Assembly: GCF_902498065.1 (NCBI RefSeq)
Contig: NZ_CABVIR010000006.1
Coordinates: forward strand, 186,001-250,000
Length of the DNA stretch: 64,000 nt
Reading direction: 5' to 3'
From: Pseudomonas fluorescens
Lineage (GTDB): Bacteria; Pseudomonadota; Gammaproteobacteria; Pseudomonadales; Pseudomonadaceae
In this document: one piece after another, positions 25,246 to 31,928 of the stretch
How positions within the stretch are numbered: the stretch's first letter is position 1
How the letters are laid out: every line of letters starts with the position of its first letter
The notes under the pieces: generated by a model
Databases searched by the model: none
What the model saw: the letters and a program-made list of their open reading frames with translations, nothing else
What the model was told of the DNA's origin: nothing
Position numbers and translations under genes: made by a program

Positions 25246-26391
25246 GTGGATATATTTAAATACCCTATAGAGGCACATCAGTTCCTTTCTTTTGATTTTA
25301 CCTTCGTCTATTACCCTGCCACAGCCAAAGCATCCAATAACGACGTGATATCTCCCTACCTTGAAAACAGCCGTTCCGAACGGTCGAAGCCTAGCCTACC
25401 AATGACAACTGATGTGATCACTAGCATTTGCATAAAAAATAATAGCCATATAATATCAAATCAGCTTCAGGGTCCATCCTTAGATGTCAATCCTCATTTT
25501 TCAAAAAATTTCGTCATAAATGGATTTGTAATGAACACCGAGCTTGCCATCAAAATTGACTACCTTCAAAAAAGAAAAAACCCTGCTCAGGTTTTTGAAG
25601 CTATGGGCCTCTATATAAACGCCTATCAAGATCTGTGCCAGTTGTTGGCAAATTCTGTTGATTTGGAGATCGCCTTTGAACTTGAGCTAAACTCTGTTGA
25701 TACCGGCTCAATAATAAGCAAACTAGGCAGCGTCGGAAGCTCCATTGCAAACTACATCGAGGAGGCTCTATATGCTTCTGGAAGCGCCTTAAGCTCCGAA
25801 TTAATGCATGTATCTGAAACCGGAACCGAGGCTGAAGTAAACTCTATAGCGACTGCTTTGGAAGCAGATATTAGTAAAAAAATCCCGGAAGCCATTGTTC
25901 CCCCACACATTGATAGACAAGGTTTGGCATACGTTCTGACTGAGTTTTCAAATGCCAACAAAAAGCTACAACTGGGTGAAGTAGTGCAACTTGGAGCGGC
26001 AAATAGCGAATATTTATCGGCATTCAATACCGAGTGGAGATTTAGCGGCGACGCCAGTAAAATGTTCATTGGCGACACTTCTGACTTTAACGGAAAAGAT
26101 AAATTATATACTATGGTGCAGGTGAATGAGGGCAATTCAGTATGGTCATTCAAAAGCGCCGCCATGGAACGTAAGTTTCCGGCAAAAATAGTTGACAAGG
26201 ACTGGCTACATCGATACCAATCGGGCTTGATAGCCCCCATCGGCCCTCTAGATATTATGGACGCAGAAATATCATACTCTATCTATACCCCTCCTGACGG
26301 TAAAGGACGGCCACAGATCAGAAGAGCAAAAATTCATAAAATATTGAGCATCCATAGAAATCGAGACTATCAAAATGCTCTCGATGTCTGA
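25246..26391 (+). CDS. Unknown protein, third gene of the AT-rich cassette
   Basis: The protein is 381 residues from GTG 25246; the ATG seven bases earlier meets a stop at once. The N-terminal third is beta-rich. Residues about 118-170 form a helical segment then EIAFELELNSVDTGSIISKL, a strand-then-GS pattern seen in several defence-linked unknowns, and the C-terminus (VDKDWLHRYQSGLIAPIGPL, KIHKILSIHR) is again beta-rich. No catalytic motif is apparent. It overlaps the next gene by 8-17 bases, which implies a joint function with that membrane protein. Confidence 0.6.
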   Translation: MDIFKYPIEAHQFLSFDFTFVYYPATAKASNNDVISPYLENSRSERSKPSLPMTTDVITSICIKNNSHIISNQLQGPSLDVNPHFSKNFVINGFVMNTELAIKIDYLQKRKNPAQVFEAMGLYINAYQDLCQLLANSVDLEIAFELELNSVDTGSIISKLGSVGSSIANYIEEALYASGSALSSELMHVSETGTEAEVNSIATALEADISKKIPEAIVPPHIDRQGLAYVLTEFSNANKKLQLGEVVQLGAANSEYLSAFNTEWRFSGDASKMFIGDTSDFNGKDKLYTMVQVNEGNSVWSFKSAAMERKFPAKIVDKDWLHRYQSGLIAPIGPLDIMDAEISYSIYTPPDGKGRPQIRRAKIHKILSIHRNRDYQNALDV

Positions 26392-26800
26392 TCAGCGCAA
26401 CCGGCGGGCTTTGTTCGCAGATTTAATGGCAGATTACATCTATGTAGCTATGCCGTTTATTTTGTTAGTCGGTATTAAATTTTATTTAAGTAATTGGCAA
26501 GATATTTTTTTATCATCCGACTGGGCGTTAGGCGCATGCATTGTTTTTGGCCAAGTTACGTATAAAGTTTCCAAGGCGGTAGCTAAAGCGAAAGCTAAGG
26601 CCAATGAACAACACTACGGCCTCTATACCGCACATAGATTCTTACTTGTTGTAGTCTCGGCGGTCATTTACTGTGGAATGGTGGTAAAACCAACAATGCC
26701 GCTCGGTGTAATTCAAGTTATCTGGTTCTTTGTTGCATCCTTCTACCATTTCAGGGATGGGATTGCGGCTAACTTGATTGAAAAAACTGGGTCTAATTAG
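26384..26800 (+). CDS. Small membrane protein, fourth gene of the AT-rich cassette
   Basis: The protein is 138 residues from ATG 26384 (MSDQRNRR); an ATG at 26375 would add three residues. It has about four hydrophobic segments (YIYVAMPFILLVGIKFYL, ALGACIVFGQVTY, FLLVVVSAVIYCGMVV, VIQVIWFFVASFYHF) and a short Lys/Ala-rich cytoplasmic loop. Small multi-span proteins are common membrane effectors in abortive-infection systems, but that role is inference. The start overlaps the preceding gene. Confidence 0.6.
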   Translation: MSDQRNRRALFADLMADYIYVAMPFILLVGIKFYLSNWQDIFLSSDWALGACIVFGQVTYKVSKAVAKAKAKANEQHYGLYTAHRFLLVVVSAVIYCGMVVKPTMPLGVIQVIWFFVASFYHFRDGIAANLIEKTGSN

Positions 26801-27178
26801 ACTCAACACATCATGACCACTTCAAACAATCACATACTTTTAATAAAAAACATCATTTCCGGCGGATCCCCCTAGACAAAATCATTCACTATGCCTCTAT
26901 CTTTCACTCGCCAAGCCCTAAAGCGACTCCAAAACTTAGGGTAGTTTTAGAGGTAGAGAAAGTATTTCCATCTATGAATTTCAAATTTTTTCGGCATTTA
27001 GCATCTGGTTCGACTCCTGGTGCCGCACCAAATAAAACAAGGGCTCGCAGAAATGCGGGCCTTTGTTGTTTCTGACATCCAGAAATCCAACGCCTAAAAA
27101 CACCCCGCAACCCCCTGTAGGATTTGCCGAAGGCTGCGATCTTGTGATCTTCAGATTTCGCCCCCAACCCGGATCCGG
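26801..27178. other. Junction region between the two island segments
   Basis: There is no gene. It holds the degenerate tRNA-Thr end (27007-27030), its hairpin, and a copy of a REP-like sequence (tgccgaaggctgcgatctt near 27124) common in fluorescent Pseudomonas. Confidence 0.6.
27007..27030 (+). repeat. Degenerate tRNA-Thr 3' end, copy 2 (putative att)
   Basis: The segment ggttcgactcctggtgccgcacca matches 15291-15315 except for one deleted G. A terminator-like hairpin follows (gggctcgc/gcgggcc, 27040-27062). It marks the right end of the first island segment. Confidence 0.8.
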
Positions 27179-27709
27179 TTGCCCCCGAAAAAAATCGCAG
27201 GCTATACCAGCGGTTACGCCGACAGAGCCCCCCCCCCCCCCCCCGTTAACCTCGATCGGACGTCCCCCTATAGAGCCTTTTGGGATTCTGGCAGCATCGT
27301 CCTCGAGAGCGGTGGTACGACTGTCGAGGTTCCGGTTAAGTTTGATGTAAAAGGCATCCTTGGATTGCTTGCCCAAATGGGCCTCGCAAGCCAACTTGGT
27401 GGGAAGGTGCCAAACGTGGAGCAAATGGAGGTATTCGTAGCGTTGGACTCCACCAAAGTGAAATTCCTCGGCGACAATGCTTGCCAAGCGCATTACTGGG
27501 CTAGAGGTTTTAACGATATGGGTACGGGGCCCGTCTTATATACCGCTCCAAATATCGGAGGCTGCGCCTCGGAGCTGTTTGAAATTGCCGACGTAATTGC
27601 ATACATGTGCTCCCACGCGGCGCACGGGAAAGCCGAACAACCCTTCTTCCATGAATTGCTTTCCTCTGTGAGAAGCAAAATCAGACACAAATACAAATTG
27701 GAAATTTAA
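27179..27709 (+). pseudogene. Probable fragment, C-terminus DUF3800-like
   Basis: The frame is open for 177 codons but starts at a non-standard codon and runs through the C17 tract, so the true start is unclear. From about 27270 the sequence looks like real protein (WDSGSIVLESGGTTVEVPVK, MEVFVALDSTKVKF). Its end, SELFEIADVIAYMCSHAAHG, resembles the closing ADLIAY motif of DUF3800 proteins. The N-terminal half of that family is missing or out of frame. The assignment is tentative. Confidence 0.4.
27228..27244. repeat. Homopolymer run of 17 C
   Basis: Seventeen consecutive C lie inside a 177-codon frame. Such tracts slip during replication and can switch frames, and they are also a common site of sequencing error. 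Confidence 0.9.
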
Positions 27710-27764
27710 TAAGCCGTAGAAAAAAGCAGAAACAGGGACCAGAAATAGGGACAGATTTTTTTCC

Positions 27765-27884
27765 ATGGCGTGGCTTTTGAATCACCACCTAAACCAACAT
27801 ACTGAATCGACGCGCTATTACTATTCGCTGACCATGCAATTATTCACTCATCGCTTAGGAAAACCCTGGCAGTTCAACCGCTAA
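27765..27884 (+). pseudogene. Remnant of a second integrase-partner gene
   Basis: Translation from ATG 27765 gives WLLNHHLNQHTESTRYYYSL then TMQLFTHRLGKPWQFNR and a stop. This aligns with WFLNHRLNQQSEATRYYYVL and TMQSIAVRLIKSWKFKKR in the partner gene at 22421. The first 48 residues and the basic tail are missing, as is any integrase in front. It shows that a second copy of the same integrase module once stood here, in the same direction. Confidence 0.75.
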
Positions 27885-28003
27885 ACGAAGGTCAGAAAAC
27901 GGTCCAGAAGCAGACGGTCACCTAAGATAAGTTTCGATCTCAAACGGCCCCCAATGCTTGACATTAGCTTCCGAAGCGGCGGGCGAAGCACGGAACATAC
28001 CTT

Positions 28004-28564
28004 TTAGGACGTTGTACATTGACCTCTTTGAAGGAAATTTTTTAGCGCGGCCTGATAGAGCGTTAATGGTTGATTGTTCGCATTGAATAGGGCGAAGGGA
28101 ATCATTGTGAGATGTGAGAACGACGTGGAGCTTATTGAATACGTTTTTTGCCTACAAACGCTGCGATCTTTATTCAGTATGAAATTAAACTTGAAAAGGT
28201 TTGGTCTTGTACACCAGCTAGGAATTAAACCAAGACTCAAGCCCGTTAAGTAATCTTGTGCGCAAGCGCCGCCAGATGAAAATTCTGAGATTTTTATTTC
28301 TAATGTAGGAAAGGTCGAAGCTGTAGGGTTTGAGCTGGCATCTTGCGCACTTGGAATAAATTTTAGTGTCGCTGCGTATGCGTCCTTGCCAAAGCGACTA
28401 TCTTTCCATGGAGAGTTCATTTCGTAACTAAAGCTGAAGATATTTTCTTTTTCTTCGGGTTCAATGTGTTTGTTGATTGTCGGCTGCGACGAATAGGATG
28501 TGCAACCAGAACATAATATCGCAATGCTGATAGAAACAAGTCCATTTTCTATTAAGCGATGCAT
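28004..28564 (-). CDS. Putative lipoprotein
   Basis: This 186-residue protein has a lipoprotein signal (MHRLIENGLVSISIAILCSG followed by Cys; lipobox L-C-S-G-C, with the acylated Cys at residue 22). The mature part is polar with four further Cys residues (GGACAQDYL, SWCTRPN, RSVCRQK, GQCTTS), which could form periplasmic disulfides. No family is recognised. Base composition is lower in GC than the backbone, consistent with island origin. Confidence 0.65.
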   Translation of the reverse strand: MHRLIENGLVSISIAILCSGCTSYSSQPTINKHIEPEEKENIFSFSYEMNSPWKDSRFGKDAYAATLKFIPSAQDASSNPTASTFPTLEIKISEFSSGGACAQDYLTGLSLGLIPSWCTRPNLFKFNFILNKDRSVCRQKTYSISSTSFSHLTMIPFALFNANNQPLTLYQAALKNFLQRGQCTTS

Positions 28565-28850
28565 ACTCAGCTTCCCCCACCATTAATTAGCCGACATATC
28601 TGTCGCTTGATAACTTATTGAATGCAACATAACGTCTCATCCAAACGCATGATTTTTGAATCAGAATAACAGAGGAGCCTGTACGCGCGACATCTGAAGG
28701 ACGACAACGTGCTGACAAAAATCCCGGATTCGATTCCACCGAACGCCATAGCTAGCTGATTTATTTATAGTTACTTGTAGGGGTACGCCAAATTTTCCAC
28801 CGACTTCCAGACCCACGGAAAATCTAGTTCGGCTGACGGCTATCGTTCGT

Positions 28851-28869
28851 CTGGTGCCACCATACAAAA
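28851..28869 (+). repeat. Degenerate tRNA-Thr 3' end, copy 3 (putative att)
   Basis: The segment ctggtgccaccatacaaaa matches the tRNA end plus its first downstream bases (15301-15322) with three bases (ggc) deleted; gttcg of the T-loop is also kept just before it. It marks the outer right end of the island. Confidence 0.7.
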
Positions 28870-28899
28870 CAAAGCCCTCGTAGAAATACGAGGGCTTTG
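28870..28899. terminator. Hairpin terminator at island right end
   Basis: The hairpin caaagccctcg/cgagggctttg with a tagaaata loop is related to the hairpin after copy 2 (shared aaat loop and the following ttgtttct). Confidence 0.75.
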
Positions 28900-28940
28900 T
28901 TGTTTCTACCGTTTGATCGTCAACGCAATCAGGGCCTCGA

Positions 28941-29783
28941 TCAGTCGAAATCCGTCGACTCAGAAAGCCCTTCCCAAGCATCAATCTCCGCCTGAAGCCG
29001 CGCAATCTTCTCCCGCACCAACCTCACCGCATCCTTACCCAACAACAAATGAACCGGCGGTTTCTCAGCCGCCACCAGGGTCAATAATGCCTGCGCCGCC
29101 TTGCGCGGATCACCCGCCTGCTGGCCACTCTTCTCTTCACGCGCCTTGCGGACCGGATCGAACACCGCGTCGTAATCACTCAACGTGCGACTCGAGCGGA
29201 TCATCGAGCGCCCCGCCCAGTCGGTTCGAAACGAGCCCGGCGCCATGGCCGTCACGTGGATACCCAGGCTTTCCACTTCTTGGGCCAGTGCTTCACTGAT
29301 GCCTTCAAGGGCGAATTTGCTGCCGCTGTAGTAGGCGATGCCCGGCAAGGTGATGAAGCCGGCCATGGAGGTGATGTTGACGATGTGCCCGCTGCCTTGC
29401 TCACGCATGCCGGGCAGAACCGCCTTGATCATGGCGACCGCGCCAAACACGTTGACGTCGAACTGGCGCTGCATTTCGGTCAACGGCGATTCCTCGAGAA
29501 TCCCCTCATGACCATAACCGGCATTGTTCACCAGCACGTCGATCCGACCTGCTTCGCGCAGGATTTCGGCCACCAACGGATCAATTGCCGGGTAATCGGT
29601 GACGTCGAGCACAAATGCCTTGGCGCGATGGGCGTCCAGCGCTTCGAAAGCAGCACGCTCGGATTCACGCCGTACGGTGCCGACCACCGTATGCCCCGCT
29701 GCCAGTGCTGCTTGCGAGAAGGCCAGGCCGAAGCCAGAACTGACGCCGGTGATGAGGAAAACCTTGCGAACGTGGGTGTTCAT
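28941..29783 (-). CDS. SDR-family oxidoreductase
   Basis: This 280-residue short-chain dehydrogenase has the NAD(P)-binding TGVSSGFG, the NNAG motif in DVLVNNAGYG, and catalytic Ser and Y-x-x-x-K in NITSMAGFITLPGIAYYSGSK. The arrangement of a classical SDR with a C-terminal extension (LLGKDAVRLVREKIARLQAE) is common in Pseudomonas. The substrate is unknown. It is the last gene of a leftward group (tautomerase, DsbA-like, SDR, SDR). Confidence 0.9.
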   Translation of the reverse strand: MNTHVRKVFLITGVSSGFGLAFSQAALAAGHTVVGTVRRESERAAFEALDAHRAKAFVLDVTDYPAIDPLVAEILREAGRIDVLVNNAGYGHEGILEESPLTEMQRQFDVNVFGAVAMIKAVLPGMREQGSGHIVNITSMAGFITLPGIAYYSGSKFALEGISEALAQEVESLGIHVTAMAPGSFRTDWAGRSMIRSSRTLSDYDAVFDPVRKAREEKSGQQAGDPRKAAQALLTLVAAEKPPVHLLLGKDAVRLVREKIARLQAEIDAWEGLSESTDFD

Positions 29784-29850
29784 GGTGCGCTCTCCAAATG
29801 AAAACGCCGTCGATAGTGATCGACGGCGTTGCGGACAATCAGGTCAGGTC

Positions 29851-30561
29851 TTAGTGACCCGCGCTCTGCCCACCATCCACGTGCAGAATCTCACCAGTGA
29901 CAAAGTTGGCGCTGTCGAGGTACACAACCGCCTGCGCGATGTCGCTGATTTCGCCCATGTGGCCGACCGGGTGCAGAGCGCCCAGTGCTGCGTGGGTTTC
30001 TTCGCCGTGCATCGGGGTTTTGATGATGCCTGGGGAAACCGCGTTCACCCGAATACCGCGCTTGGCGTATTCGATGGCCAGGGATTTGGTCGCCGCGTTC
30101 AGGCCACCTTTGGTCAGCGAGGCCAGTACCGATGGCACGCCGTCGATCGCGTGGTCGACCAGGCTGGTGGTGATGTTGACGACGTGGCCGCTGCCTTGTT
30201 TTTCCATCTCGTTAATGGCGAGTTGGGTGATGTAGAAGAAGCCGTTCAGGTTCACCGACAGCACATTGGCGTAGTCTTCAGCGGTGTACTGGGTGAACGG
30301 TTTGGCGACGAAGATCCCGGCGTTGTTGATCAGGGTGTCGACGCGGCCGAAACGTGCGATGGCTTCGCGGATCACTTGTTGAGCGACTTCCGGGTTGCCG
30401 ATGTCGCCGGCCACGGTGAGGATGTCCGGATCGGTGGATGGCTTGATCGAACGCGAAGTGGCGACAACTTTGTAATCCAGATCACGGAATGCCTTGACCA
30501 TGCCTGCGCCGAGACCTTGGGAAGCGCCAGTGATAACGATGACTTTTTTCGAATTGCTCAT
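29851..30561 (-). CDS. SDR-family protein lacking the catalytic Tyr
   Basis: This 236-residue protein has a normal Rossmann start (TGASQGLGAG), LINNAGIF, and the SDR C-terminus (AVSPGIIKTPM, FVTGEILHVDGG). Where classical SDRs have Y-x-x-x-K it reads ASLTK (within VLASLTKGGLN), so Ala replaces the Tyr while Lys is kept. It may use another mechanism, bind NAD(P) as a regulator, or be impaired. It lies 67 bp from the next SDR gene. Confidence 0.88.
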   Translation of the reverse strand: MSNSKKVIVITGASQGLGAGMVKAFRDLDYKVVATSRSIKPSTDPDILTVAGDIGNPEVAQQVIREAIARFGRVDTLINNAGIFVAKPFTQYTAEDYANVLSVNLNGFFYITQLAINEMEKQGSGHVVNITTSLVDHAIDGVPSVLASLTKGGLNAATKSLAIEYAKRGIRVNAVSPGIIKTPMHGEETHAALGALHPVGHMGEISDIAQAVVYLDSANFVTGEILHVDGGQSAGH

Positions 30562-30603
30562 GATGAACCTCTACTCATAAATGATGGTTTGAAAAGTAAT
30601 GAA

Positions 30604-31260
30604 TCAAGCTTCGGCGGGTTCCTTCGCCATTTGTCTCAACATCTGTTCGTAGTACTCGACCGACTGTGAACCGGACACCAGGTGACGGCCGTTAAGCACC
30701 ATGGCCGGTACCGAATTGATGCCGTGCTGCTGGTAAAACGCTTCAAGGTCACGCACTTCTTTGGCAAACGCGCCGGACGCCAACACGTCTTGAGCCGCTG
30801 CCGCATCCAGCCCTGCTTCTGCTGCCAAACGGACCAGCGTCTCGCGATTGCTCGGGTTCTGGCCGTCGGTGAAGTAAGCGCGTAGCAGGATCTTTTTCAG
30901 TGCAACCTGCCGCCCTTCCTGCAACGCCCACAACAGCAACCGATGCGCATCAAACGTGTTGTAGAAGTGGCTGCGCTTCTCCAGATCGAAGGTGAAACCG
31001 ATGGCCTCGCCGCGAGCGATCTGCATGGCTTTACCGGCGGCAACATCTTCGGCAGTGCGGCCGTATTTGCGCATCAAGTGCTCGACGGCTTTCTCGCCTT
31101 CCGGCGGCATGTTCGGGTTCAACTCGAAGGGCTTGTAGGTCAGCTCTACCGAGACCTCACCGGCCACGTTCGCAATCGCCTGCTCTAACGCCGTCGCGCC
31201 CAATGCACACCAAGGGCACACCACGTCGGAGATGAAATCGATGGAGACCGATGCAGTCAC
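30604..31260 (-). CDS. DsbA-family oxidoreductase, FrnE-like
   Basis: This 218-residue thioredoxin-fold protein has the C15-P-W-C18 motif in SDVVCPWCALG and the FrnE-type helical insert (HLMRKYGRTAEDVA, ALQEGRQVALKKILLRAYF), ending in NSVPAMVLNGRHLVSGSQ with the cis-Pro. No signal peptide is seen, so it acts in the cytoplasm, perhaps in 2-hydroxychromene-carboxylate-isomerase-like or redox chemistry. It overlaps the tautomerase stop (ATGA). Confidence 0.9.
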   Translation of the reverse strand: MTASVSIDFISDVVCPWCALGATALEQAIANVAGEVSVELTYKPFELNPNMPPEGEKAVEHLMRKYGRTAEDVAAGKAMQIARGEAIGFTFDLEKRSHFYNTFDAHRLLLWALQEGRQVALKKILLRAYFTDGQNPSNRETLVRLAAEAGLDAAAAQDVLASGAFAKEVRDLEAFYQQHGINSVPAMVLNGRHLVSGSQSVEYYEQMLRQMAKEPAEA

Positions 31261-31478
31261 GACTTGCCCTCCTTCTCAGCCAGTTGCTTGCGGTACTGGG
31301 TGGTGGTGATGCCGGCGTAACCCCAGTTATCGGTGTCGACTTCTTCGATCACGATGTGGGTCAGGTGCGGGTCCTTCTTGAGGACGCGCTCCAGTGTTTC
31401 AGTGATTTCAGCGATCACCTGAGCTTTCTGCTCAGAGGTAACGCCATCGCGGGTAATGCGTACGCTTACGAAAGGCAT
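31257..31478 (-). CDS. 4-oxalocrotonate tautomerase family protein
   Basis: The protein is 73 residues from ATG 31478 (MPFVSVRITRDGVTSEQKAQ); the frame is open upstream but the catalytic Pro must follow the initiator Met. Pro1 acts as general base, and DNWGYAG is the usual late motif. These enzymes isomerise keto-enol compounds, and the substrate is not known. It is the first gene of the leftward group that also encodes the DsbA-like protein and the two SDRs. Confidence 0.9.
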   Translation of the reverse strand: MPFVSVRITRDGVTSEQKAQVIAEITETLERVLKKDPHLTHIVIEEVDTDNWGYAGITTTQYRKQLAEKEGKS

Positions 31479-31687
31479 GAGGAAGATCTCCAGTGACCTG
31501 CTCATCGGGATGATGGGTAGGTGTTGGAGCTCAATGTAGGAGTTTGGGGGGTGGGGATAAAGGTGGGGGCGGGAACATCATTAGTTACGTGGTGTAATGA
31601 CTAGCTCGAGATGTACGCTGAAAAAATGGAACAGTAATCTTTAAATGGCCAGATTAGTTACGTGTAAATCTGGCCTTTCACTAGCCC

Positions 31688-31788
31688 TAGACTTTTTGCA
31701 AGTCCAGCAACGCCTCAGGATGCTGACTCGCTACACGAAGCAGCGTTTGCGCCGCTCCTGTCGGTTGGGCGTCGCATTTCTTGCAGGA
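31688..31788 (-). pseudogene. C-terminal relic of a HigA-like antitoxin
   Basis: The minus strand encodes LQEMRRPT, then in another frame GAAQTLLRVASQHPEALL followed by DLQKV and a stop. This is the usual end of HigA/XRE antitoxins (MRRPTGAA...LLRVA...HPEALL). Four extra bases between PT and GAA break the frame. The helix-turn-helix half and the toxin gene are gone. Confidence 0.6.
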
Positions 31789-31886
31789 TATGACGAAGGC
31801 GATCATTGATGATGTGGTGAAGGTGTTGGACGCACCGATGAACAATCGCAGCCAGTAACGCCATCACGCGTACCGAAAGAGCGCGC

Positions 31887-31918
31887 ATAAAATGCCCCGA
31901 ATCAATCGGGGCTTTTTG
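31887..31918. terminator. Bidirectional terminator downstream of the Fic gene
   Basis: The stem gccccgaatc/gatcgggg-type hairpin (gccccgaat caa tcggggc) has T and A tracts on both sides. Confidence 0.8.
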
Positions 31919-31928
31919 TGTAAATCGG

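Larger units (their letters stand above)
15316..27030. mobile_element. Genomic island in tRNA-Thr, main segment
   Basis: The segment lies between tRNA-Thr and the degenerate tRNA 3' copy at 27007-27030. It contains a tyrosine recombinase (21444), unknown genes, long non-coding stretches with repeats, a VgrG relic and a cassette (22820-26870) that is visibly AT-rich against a GC-rich backbone. No conjugation or phage structural genes are seen, so it is not a complete ICE or prophage. The recombinase lies in the middle rather than at an end, which suggests rearrangement or more than one insertion. Confidence 0.65.
27031..28869. mobile_element. Second, decayed island segment
   Basis: This segment lies between tRNA-end copies 2 and 3. 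It contains a probable broken gene with a C17 tract, a 39-codon remnant of the integrase partner, and a lipoprotein gene. It looks like an older insertion at the same tRNA that has largely decayed. Confidence 0.55.
28565..28940. other. Right end of the island and return to backbone
   Basis: There is no gene. It contains the third tRNA-Thr end copy (28851-28869) and the hairpin aaagccctcg/cgagggcttt (28871-28898) with T-rich flank, which also terminates the leftward SDR gene region. Confidence 0.6.
31479..31928. other. 450-bp gap with a toxin-antitoxin relic
   Basis: It carries the tautomerase promoter region, a HigA-like relic (31688-31788, minus strand), a short orphan plus-strand frame (MTKAIIDDVVKVLDAPMNNR and two more residues, 31799-31858), and a bidirectional terminator at 31887-31918. 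Confidence 0.55.

Noticed and set aside
15316..28869. A CRISPR array or complete prophage in the island
   Set aside because: No evenly spaced repeats with spacers, no cas genes and no phage structural genes were seen.
31799..31858. Short plus-strand frame MTKAIIDDVVKVLDAPMNNR
   Set aside because: It looks protein-like but is too short and unlinked to assign; it is probably debris of a lost gene.
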